A stretch of 7,097 nucleotides of DNA. Origin: JANWXR01 sp033577755 (GTDB lineage: Bacteria > Chloroflexota > Anaerolineae > Anaerolineales > UBA6663). The stretch's first letter is position 1, and the number at the start of each line of letters is the position of its first letter. Below the pieces are notes generated by a model that worked only from the letters and a program-made list of their open reading frames with translations, was not told the DNA's origin and did not search any database. Positions 1 through 4,861 of the stretch are shown here, in pieces. The position numbers were made by a program, and so were the translations under genes. The stretch covers positions 1-7,097 of the forward strand of contig JAVQXV010000159.1 of the NCBI GenBank assembly GCA_033577755.1, written 5' to 3'.

Positions 1-280
1 TCCGGCCTGCTGTGTCCTGAACGGACAACACTTGTTTCAATCCGGGGAAGAAGGGACGAACGGTGCCCTCGATCCAACCGTGCAGGGTCACCGGCTCTAG
101 CGTGCAACCGCGGCATTTGCCGCGCATCCGCACCCGCAGCACTGCGCCGTCAAAGCTCACCAACTCAACGCCGCCGCCATGGTAATACTCCATGTAAGCA
201 CTCAGGTTCTCGATCAGCGCGCGCATGCGCTCCTCCTCGGAGACATCCTGGGGCAAACTCTCGGCTTCCGGGATGGACAT
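1..280 (-). CDS. NifU C-terminal domain-like Fe-S scaffold protein (3' end beyond window)
   Basis: The visible 93 residues match the NifU C-terminal (Nfu) fold. An N-terminal helix (about 16-33) leads to HGGGVELVSF (34-43), a strand region, then GKCRGC with Cys56 and Cys59, followed by TLHGWIEGTVRPFFPGL. In this family the CxxC pair binds a [4Fe-4S] or [2Fe-2S] cluster for delivery to apoproteins in the cytoplasm. Family members usually read DGGDVEL and CxGCPSS; here these are HGGGVEL and CRGCTLE, so it is a divergent branch. I chose the ATG at 280 because the AAAGG at 291-295 lies about 10 nt upstream. The ATG at 286 (adding Met-Thr) is only 4 nt from it and is the alternative. The C-terminus lies outside the window, so total length is unknown. 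It sits behind its own promoter and is divergent from a small cysteine protein. Confidence 0.85.
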   Translation of the reverse strand, partial: MSIPEAESLPQDVSEEERMRALIENLSAYMEYYHGGGVELVSFDGAVLRVRMRGKCRGCTLEPVTLHGWIEGTVRPFFPGLKQVLSVQDTAGR

Positions 281-320
281 GGTCATGACACCTTTCTGCT
301 GACTGAAGGGCCTAAGCCCG

Positions 321-350
321 ATTATGCGGGACGCAACGCCGGCCTGTCAA
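321..350 (-). promoter_or_regulatory. Sigma70-type promoter for the NifU-like gene
   Basis: On the minus strand the -35 element TTGACA (350-345) is a perfect consensus. An 18-bp spacer separates it from CATAAT (326-321), which matches 5 of 6 consensus bases. Transcription would start near 314, giving a leader of about 34 nt that carries the AAAGG ribosome binding site. The -35 lies in the loop of an inverted repeat (337-356), so a regulator could control it. Seen in sequence; activity is inferred. Confidence 0.65.
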
Positions 351-362
351 CCGGCGCGCCGG
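337..362. repeat. Inverted repeat CGCCGG-N8-CCGGCG with adjoining 12-bp palindrome
   Basis: CGCCGG (337-342) and CCGGCG (351-356) are perfect inverted arms around an 8-nt gap that contains the -35 hexamer of the NifU-like promoter. The right arm also belongs to a perfect 12-bp palindrome, CCGGCGCGCCGG (351-362). The position suits an operator, but GC-rich palindromes are common by chance in such DNA. No run of T follows, so a terminator is unlikely. Confidence 0.4.
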
Positions 363-459
363 CGCGTGACGAACGACACTTGGCGCTGCCGAAGCAGGCC
401 GCTAATCTGAGCACGGAATTCAGACAAAGTCCGCCGAGTTGCGGAAATTGCTAACCGCC

Positions 460-696
460 ATGTCCACCATCGTCTGGAAAGTCGTGCGCAAGATCAATTG
501 TGTATACACCGGCCAGCCCGCCGAGCTGCTGGAGCAGCGCCTCTACTTCGACGAGCACGTGCCGGACGTTGGCCTACCGTACCGCGTGCTGGCGCGCAAA
601 TGCTCGCAGGCCACCGAATGCAACCTGGCCGGCTACTCATGCCGGTGGGCCTATACCAACCCAGGCCGCGATCCGTTCACCGAACAGCGCGACTAA
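460..696 (+). CDS. Small four-cysteine hypothetical protein
   Basis: I do not recognise this 78-residue protein. It is probably real, because codon third positions are strongly GC-biased and the C-terminal half looks constrained. A helix-prone segment (20-30) is followed by YFDEHVPDVGLPYRVLARK. A cysteine-rich tail then has Cys48, Cys54 and Cys61 in a C-X5-C-X6-C pattern, ending in WAYTNPGRDPF (63-73); Cys14 is alone near the N-terminus. No signal peptide or membrane segment is evident, so it is probably cytoplasmic. The cysteines could bind a metal or cluster, which would fit the divergent NifU-like gene, but that is speculation. The ATG at 460 lacks a clear Shine-Dalgarno; an in-frame TTG at 439 would add seven residues. 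The TAA stop overlaps the first unit of heptamer array A. Confidence 0.7.
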   Translation: MSTIVWKVVRKINCVYTGQPAELLEQRLYFDEHVPDVGLPYRVLARKCSQATECNLAGYSCRWAYTNPGRDPFTEQRD

Positions 697-729
697 TCTT
701 CAGTCTTTCGTCTTCAATCTTCACACTTC
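695..729. repeat. Heptamer repeat array A (5 degenerate units)
   Basis: Five consecutive 7-bp units read AATCTTC, AGTCTTT, CGTCTTC, AATCTTC, ACACTTC (consensus ARTCTTC). The first unit overlaps the TAA stop of the upstream small gene (694-696). The same unit occurs in reverse complement in array B and in variant form in array C. It resembles the short tandemly repeated repetitive sequences known from filamentous cyanobacteria. Nothing suggests that it is translated. Confidence 0.8.
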
Positions 730-871
730 TTAGGGGCGACGACAACACCATCTCTCAGCCGCGCCAAAGGGCGATACGATTAAGCCGTCCTTGACACCTG
801 CCATCTTTGACCGGCGGATTGCGCAGCCGGGTCGAGATGTCCACGGCGCTCATCCATAGACCGAACTCGCT

Positions 872-1801
872 ATGACTACATCCAACAACCCTCTGCACCG
901 CTTCGAACTCGGCCTGGGCACGTGGCAATGGGGCGACCGGCTCTTCTGGGGCTATGGCCAAGGCTACGCCGAGGCCGAGCTGAAGGAAGCATTCGACGCT
1001 TCGGTGGCTGCCGGCATCACTTTCTTCGACACCGCCGAGGTCTACGGCCAAGGCCAAGCCGAAAGGTTCCTTGCGCGCTTCATACGCGAGGCCCGTTTCC
1101 AGGATGGGCAGAAACCTTACCTCGCCACCAAATTCCTACCGCTGCCCTGGCGGCTCACCAAAGGACAGTTCCGTCGCGCCCTTCAGGGCAGCCTGCGCCG
1201 CCTGGAACTCGACGCCGTAGACCTGTACCAGATTCACTGGCCCTTCCCACCCGTATCCATCGAAACGTGGATGGACGCGATGGCCGATGCCGTCGAGGCC
1301 GGGCTGGTGCGCGCCGTGGGCGTCTCCAACTACAGCAGCGAGCAGATGATTCGCGCGTTCACGGCCCTGCGCAAGCGCGGGGTGCCGCTGGTCTCCAATC
1401 AAGTCCCGTATAGCCTGCTCAACCGCCGCAACGAGCACAACGGCCTGCTGGCGCTGTGCCACGAGCTGGGCGTTCGCTTCATCGCCTACAGCCCGCTGGA
1501 GCAAGGGCTGCTCACCGGCAAATACACGCCGCGGAACCCGCCGCCCGGCATCCGCAGTCAGCGCTATCGGAACCTGCTGGTGCGCATTCAACCGCTTATC
1601 ACCGCACTGCGCGAAATCGGCGAGGCGCACGGCGGCAAGACTCCGGCTCAGGTCGCGCTCAACTGGTGCATCTGCAAAGGCACGCTGCCCATCCCCGGCG
1701 CGAAGAACGCCAAACAGGCCGAGCAAAATGCCGGCGCGCTCGGCTGGCGGCTGACTCAGGAAGAAGTCGCGCGGCTGGACAGGGTGAGTTTGGAGATTTG
1801 A
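872..1801 (+). CDS. Aldo/keto reductase (NADPH-dependent oxidoreductase)
   Basis: A complete 309-residue AKR-superfamily TIM-barrel enzyme, of normal family length. The catalytic tetrad is visible: Asp53 and Tyr58 in FFDTAEVYG, Lys87 in ATKF, His122 in QIHWP. GVSNYS (150-155), SNQVPYSLL (175-183) and IAYSPLEQGLLTGKY (204-218) are typical barrel strands. LPIPGAKNAKQAEQNAGALGW (272-292) is the cofactor phosphate-binding segment favouring NADPH. Such enzymes reduce aldehydes and ketones to alcohols in the cytoplasm; the substrate cannot be read from sequence. The overall motif set resembles the branch containing the plant plastid protein At1g06690, from memory. The start at 872 has no clear Shine-Dalgarno, but the first barrel strand follows shortly. 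It converges on a deglycation-type kinase/phosphatase pair. The last codons (SLEI plus stop) lie in heptamer array B, so the C-terminus is repeat-derived. Confidence 0.9.
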   Translation: MTTSNNPLHRFELGLGTWQWGDRLFWGYGQGYAEAELKEAFDASVAAGITFFDTAEVYGQGQAERFLARFIREARFQDGQKPYLATKFLPLPWRLTKGQFRRALQGSLRRLELDAVDLYQIHWPFPPVSIETWMDAMADAVEAGLVRAVGVSNYSSEQMIRAFTALRKRGVPLVSNQVPYSLLNRRNEHNGLLALCHELGVRFIAYSPLEQGLLTGKYTPRNPPPGIRSQRYRNLLVRIQPLITALREIGEAHGGKTPAQVALNWCICKGTLPIPGAKNAKQAEQNAGALGWRLTQEEVARLDRVSLEI

Positions 1802-1834
1802 GATTGGAGATTGAAGACTGAAGATTGAAGATTG
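1786..1834. repeat. Heptamer repeat array B (7 units)
   Basis: Seven units in register read GAGTTTG, GAGATTT, GAGATTG, GAGATTG, AAGACTG, AAGATTG, AAGATTG. AAGATTG is the reverse complement of CAATCTT, a cyclic form of the array A unit, so this is the same repeat family in the opposite orientation. The array begins inside the aldo/keto reductase gene, supplies its last sense codons and its TGA stop (1799-1801), and occupies most of the 53-bp convergent gap before the kinase stop at 1855. Confidence 0.85.
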
Positions 1835-1854
1835 CTGACCGCCGGCCGAGTTCC

Positions 1855-2709
1855 TCACGCATACTGTCTCAGCACCGCTTCTACCTGACCCAGATAGCTG
1901 CGCCCGAAGAGGTTGAGGTGGTTGAGCAGATGGTAAAGGTTGTAGAGGTTGAAGCGTGACCGGTAGCCGGGCGCAAGCGGACGGACGGACTCGTAGGCAC
2001 GATAGAACGAGTCGGGGAAGCCACCGAAGAGCGCCGTCATCGCCAGCTCGGCCTCGGCCCAGCCGTAGTGCGCTGCGGGATCTATCAAACACCGGTAACC
2101 CTCCGGCCCGATGATGACGTTACCGCTCCACAGATCGCCGTGAATCAGGCTGGCGGGCTGTTCGGGGATGAGGTCGCGCAGGCGGGCAGCGAGGCGTTCG
2201 AGCTGCTGCAAGCGCTTTGCGTCGAGCAGGCCGCGCTCGCGCGCCAGTTTCCCCTGAAACAACAAGCGGCGCTCGGCAAAGAACTGAAAGCCGTCGCTCA
2301 GCCAGCCGTTGGGCTGCGGCGTCGAGCCGATGAAGTTGTCGCGCGGGAAGCCGAACTGCGGCGCGACCTTCGCGTGCAGCCGGGCAAGCTGCCGGCCGAG
2401 CACCTCCCAGGCGTCGGGCCGGCGCGGCGCGGGCGCCAGATACTCCAACAGCAGGAAGTCGTCGCCGGACAGCAACGGCTGCGGGACGCGTGGCCCTCCC
2501 GGAACATCGGCCAGCGCGGCCAGCCCCTCGGCCTCGCACGCGAACATCGTCGGTGGGGCAGCGGCATTCGTCTTCAGAAAAAGCTTTGGGCCGCGCTCGG
2601 TCGTCAGCACGCGCCCGTCATTGATGCAGCCGCCGCCCACCGCCTCCGCGCCGAGCACCTTGCCCCAGCCACGTTCGCTCACATACCGCTGCACGGCTTC
2701 AGCAATCAT
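1855..2709 (-). CDS. Fructosamine/ribulosamine-3-kinase family protein
   Basis: A 284-residue protein of normal FN3K-family length in the aminoglycoside phosphotransferase-like kinase fold. Visible motifs: GGGCIN (25-30); LFLK with the ATP-binding Lys46; MFACEAEGLAAL (55-66); LLLEYL (86-91); FGFPRDNFIGSTPQPNGW (119-136); catalytic loop LIHGDLWSGN with Asp192 and Asn197; metal-binding IDPA with Asp210; FGGF; and YHLLNHLNLFG (259-269). The family phosphorylates O3 of ketoamines on glycated protein amines, and the 3-phosphate then breaks down to free the amine. Bacterial members mostly prefer ribulosamines. The usual YGDREADLAM is here YGWAEAELAM (215-224). The ATG at 2709 is first in frame after a stop supplied by array C, has no Shine-Dalgarno, and follows the phosphatase stop by 31 bp, so the two are probably one transcript. 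Confidence 0.9.
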   Translation of the reverse strand: MIAEAVQRYVSERGWGKVLGAEAVGGGCINDGRVLTTERGPKLFLKTNAAAPPTMFACEAEGLAALADVPGGPRVPQPLLSGDDFLLLEYLAPAPRRPDAWEVLGRQLARLHAKVAPQFGFPRDNFIGSTPQPNGWLSDGFQFFAERRLLFQGKLARERGLLDAKRLQQLERLAARLRDLIPEQPASLIHGDLWSGNVIIGPEGYRCLIDPAAHYGWAEAELAMTALFGGFPDSFYRAYESVRPLAPGYRSRFNLYNLYHLLNHLNLFGRSYLGQVEAVLRQYA

Positions 2710-2759
2710 CAGTCATCAGTCTTCGGTCTTGAGTCATGACTCATGACTGAAGACTCTCT
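2704..2759. repeat. Heptamer repeat array C (8 units, partly palindromic)
   Basis: Units in register are AATCATC, AGTCATC, AGTCTTC, GGTCTTG, AGTCATG, ACTCATG, ACTGAAG, ACTCTCT. The left half matches the pyrimidine-rich strand of array A; the right half turns to the complementary sense. The array spans the kinase start codon (2709-2707), the whole 31-bp junction and the phosphatase TGA (2743-2741) with its last codons (SLQS). Confidence 0.8.
2718..2755. repeat. 38-bp imperfect palindrome / potential RNA hairpin between phosphatase and kinase genes
   Basis: The centre TGAGTCATGACTCA (2730-2743) is a perfect 14-bp palindrome, and AGTCTTC (2718-2724) pairs with GAAGACT (2749-2755). Across 19 pairs there is one T-T mismatch (2729/2744), and 2725/2748 pairs G with T on the plus strand (A with C in the minus-strand RNA). 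In the minus-strand transcript it would fold from the last phosphatase codons to about 9 nt before the kinase ATG. No U-tract follows, so it is more likely a processing, stability or translation-control element than a terminator. Function is inference. Confidence 0.6.
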
Positions 2760-3211
2760 AACAACCCCCGGCAGCTTCGCTCCACCAGCTCGTAGGTGCG
2801 GTCGAAGGCGCGCTGGTCGCCGTAATACGGGTCGGGCACGTCTTTGTCTGCGCCGGCCTGCGGGTCGTAATCTCGCAGGAATTTCACTTTGCTGCGCTCT
2901 GCCGGAGTGCGGGCCAGCCGCATCAGACCGTCATGGATGTCCTCATCCAGTGCCAACACCAAATCAAAGCGCTCGAAGTCGCCGGGGGTAAATTGCCGGG
3001 CGACGCCATCCAGTATCACGCCTCGGGCGCGGGCCGTGCGCACGGCGCGGGCATCAGGCGGCTCGCCCACGTGCCACGACCCCAGCCCGGCAGACTCAAC
3101 GTGGAACGAATCGGCAAGGCCGGCCTGCTGCGCCAGATGGCGGAACACGCCCGCAGCCATCGGGCTGCGACAGATATTTCCCAGACAGACAAAACAGAGA
3201 CGGGTTTTCAT
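2741..3211 (-). CDS. Low-molecular-weight protein tyrosine phosphatase family protein
   Basis: A 156-residue protein of the usual LMW-PTP length. The P-loop VCLGNICRSP gives the C-X5-R signature with nucleophile Cys9 and Arg15, and DPYYG (127-131) carries the general acid Asp127. The order strand, P-loop, helix, HVESAGLGSWHVGEPPD (37-53) is characteristic. The family hydrolyses phosphotyrosine and small phosphoesters in the cytoplasm. The human enzyme LMW-PTP-A has been reported as a protein-ribulosamine 5-phosphatase, which makes the kinase downstream meaningful. I chose the ATG at 3211 because family members begin only a few residues before the first strand. An ATG at 3226 would add MNNEN, but the AAGG before it is immediately adjacent. 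The terminal SLQS and the stop lie in array C. No convincing promoter is seen in 3212-3400. Confidence 0.9.
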   Translation of the reverse strand: MKTRLCFVCLGNICRSPMAAGVFRHLAQQAGLADSFHVESAGLGSWHVGEPPDARAVRTARARGVILDGVARQFTPGDFERFDLVLALDEDIHDGLMRLARTPAERSKVKFLRDYDPQAGADKDVPDPYYGDQRAFDRTYELVERSCRGLLESLQS

Positions 3212-3351
3212 GTTTTCGTTGTTCATCCTTGATGAGTGAGAATTCCTGATGGATTTACAGTTCCGTAGCAGAAACTCACTGAAAACAGGTCGAATTTTGC
3301 ATGCCTTGCCGTAACTCAAGCTGGAAACCGCTCTAGAGTCGGCACCGGCGA

Positions 3352-3360
3352 TGGTATCAT
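3352..3360 (+). promoter_or_regulatory. Candidate extended -10 promoter for the GH13 gene
   Basis: TGGTATCAT fits the extended -10 form TGnTATAAT with one mismatch. The hexamer 17 bp upstream (TCTAGA, 3332-3337) matches the -35 consensus at only three positions. A start near 3367 would give a leader of about 34 nt ending in the AAGGAG ribosome binding site. Suggestive only. Confidence 0.35.
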
Positions 3361-3390
3361 TCGGCGTCCTAAACACCAACTACCCTGCCC

Positions 3391-3396
3391 AAGGAG
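3391..3396 (+). promoter_or_regulatory. Shine-Dalgarno site AAGGAG of the GH13 gene
   Basis: AAGGAG followed by a 4-nt spacer precedes the ATG at 3401. This is the strongest ribosome binding site in the window and fixes that start, when most neighbours have weak or no Shine-Dalgarno sequence. Confidence 0.85.
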
Positions 3397-3400
3397 CCTC

Positions 3401-4861
3401 ATGCCCACCGCCCAGACGCCCGATTGGGTGAAAGATGCCATCTTCTACCAAATCTTTCCCGACCGTTTTGCCAAGAGCGCCCGCGTGCCTAAAGCCGCTC
3501 ATCTAGAACCATGGGAGACGCCGCCCACCAGCCATGGCTACAAAGGCGGCGACCTGTTCGGTGTGCTCGAACATCTGGATTATATTCAAGACTTGGGCAT
3601 CACCGCGCTTTACTTCTGCCCCATCTTTCAATCGGCCAGCAACCACCGCTATCACACCTACGACTACTATCAGGTGGATCCGATGCTCGGCGGCAACGAA
3701 GCGTTCTTCACGCTGCTGGACGAGGCACACCGACGCGGGCTGAAAGTGGTGCTAGACGGTGTGTTCAATCACGCCTCGCGCGGCTTCTTCTACTTCAACG
3801 ACATCCTGGAGAACGGCCGCGCCTCCGCCTATCTCGATTGGTTCAATATACATGAGTTCCCGCCGAACGCCTACGACCACAGCCGGCCTGCCGGCTACGA
3901 TGCCTGGTGGGGTCTGCATGCATTGCCGAAGTTCAATCACCGCAACCCGCAGGTGCGCGAGTACCTCATGCGCGTGGCCGAGCACTGGATTCATCGCGGC
4001 ATTGACGGCTGGCGGCTGGACGTGCCCGCCGAAATCAAAGTGGACGGTTTTTGGGAAGAGTTCCGCCAGCGGGTGAAGGCCATCAACCCGGAGGCTTACC
4101 TTGTCGGCGAAATCTGGGAGCCGGCGCCGGAGTGGTTGCAGGGCGACCGCTTCGACGCGACGATGAACTATCCCTTCGCCGAGGCGGCCATCGCCTTCAG
4201 CGCCGGCGCGCGCGTCAACTCACGGCTGCATCAGGGCAAGGGCTACAACCCATCGTTGCCGATGGACGGCCGCAGTTACGCCGACCGTATTGACGCCCTG
4301 CTTGGCCTATACCCCTGGGAAATCTCGCTGGCGCAGCTCAACCTGCTCGACAGCCACGATACACCGCGCCTGACCACGCTGGTGGGCGACGACCTGCCGA
4401 GCGTGAAGCTCGCCACACTGCTGCTCATGACGTACCCCGGCGCGCCCAGCGTGTACTACGGCAGCGAGATCGGCCTGCCCGGCGGCACGCCGGATTTTGA
4501 AGCGCGTCGGCCCTTCCCCTGGCACGCGCCCGAAACCTGGAATCACGACCTGCTCGCGCACTACAAGCGCCTGATTGCGCTGCGCCGCGCCCACCCCGCC
4601 CTGCGCAAAGGCACCTATCACCGCCTGCACGCAACGAGTGATGTGTATGCCTTTGGCCGCCGTCTTGGACGCGATGTGCTCATCATCGCCGTCAACCGCA
4701 GCGAAGAGCCGTTGACGATAGCTGTACCCGTGGCGGAGCTGCTGGAGGACGGCAGTGCGCTTAAGGCAGTCTACGGCACAGGCGAGGAGCGCGTCGAAGC
4801 GGGCAGGCTGACGGTGACGGTCCCGGCGCGCGACGGGCTGATCTTCAGTTTGCTACCTTGA
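3401..4861 (+). CDS. GH13 alpha-amylase family hydrolase (cyclomaltodextrinase/neopullulanase-like, lacking N-terminal domain)
   Basis: A 486-residue GH13 enzyme. Catalytic regions are all present: VVLDGVFNH (116-124), GWRLDVPAE (203-211) with nucleophile Asp207, GEIWE (236-240) with acid/base Glu237, and LLDSHDTPR (315-323) with His319 and transition-state-stabilising Asp320. LPKFN (175-179) fills the place of the MPKLN motif typical of subfamily GH13_20 (cyclomaltodextrinase, maltogenic amylase, neopullulanase). The (beta/alpha)8 barrel begins at about residue 8 (DWVKDAIFYQIFPDRF), so the N-terminal CBM34-like beta-sandwich of those roughly 580-600-residue enzymes is absent. Residues 400-486 form the C-terminal beta domain. 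There is no signal peptide, so it should act in the cytoplasm on maltodextrins. Exact substrate preference cannot be read. Its end overlaps the convergent epimerase gene by 17 bp. Confidence 0.92.
   Translation: MPTAQTPDWVKDAIFYQIFPDRFAKSARVPKAAHLEPWETPPTSHGYKGGDLFGVLEHLDYIQDLGITALYFCPIFQSASNHRYHTYDYYQVDPMLGGNEAFFTLLDEAHRRGLKVVLDGVFNHASRGFFYFNDILENGRASAYLDWFNIHEFPPNAYDHSRPAGYDAWWGLHALPKFNHRNPQVREYLMRVAEHWIHRGIDGWRLDVPAEIKVDGFWEEFRQRVKAINPEAYLVGEIWEPAPEWLQGDRFDATMNYPFAEAAIAFSAGARVNSRLHQGKGYNPSLPMDGRSYADRIDALLGLYPWEISLAQLNLLDSHDTPRLTTLVGDDLPSVKLATLLLMTYPGAPSVYYGSEIGLPGGTPDFEARRPFPWHAPETWNHDLLAHYKRLIALRRAHPALRKGTYHRLHATSDVYAFGRRLGRDVLIIAVNRSEEPLTIAVPVAELLEDGSALKAVYGTGEERVEAGRLTVTVPARDGLIFSLLP

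Noticed and set aside
13..27. TGTCC-N5-GGACA inverted repeat
   Set aside because: It lies inside the NifU-like coding sequence with short arms, and is most likely chance.
282..289. GTCATGAC palindrome sharing the TCATGA core of array C
   Set aside because: A single 8-bp match over a start codon with no period-7 neighbours, so it is not part of the repeat family.
380..408. TTGGCG-N17-TAATCT as a promoter for the small cysteine protein
   Set aside because: Both hexamers match the consensus poorly (4 of 6 and 3 of 6), so this is near the chance level.
791..796. Perfect TTGACA upstream of the aldo/keto reductase
   Set aside because: No acceptable -10 lies 16-18 bp downstream (the best is CGGATT), so it is not listed as a promoter.
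1136..2092. Long minus-strand open frame opposite the reductase, reaching into the kinase
   Set aside because: It is antisense to two well-supported genes, has no family motifs and crosses array B (giving repetitive Leu-Gln-Ser peptides), so it is a shadow of GC-rich codon use.
2718..2755. Hairpin as a rho-independent terminator
   Set aside because: There is no U-run on either strand, and it lies between two co-directional genes that form a plausible operon.
695..2759. Repeat arrays as a CRISPR
   Set aside because: Units are 7 bp and contiguous with no spacers, and no cas gene is present.
3212..3379. N-terminal extension of the phosphatase frame up to 3379
   Set aside because: The LMW-PTP fold starts at the first strand just before the P-loop. 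The extension has poor codon use and would fill the divergent promoter region.
4839..4850. Heptamer-like GATCTTC next to AGTTTGC at the GH13/epimerase overlap
   Set aside because: Only one unit is recognisable and both genes need these codons, so it is not counted as a fourth array.
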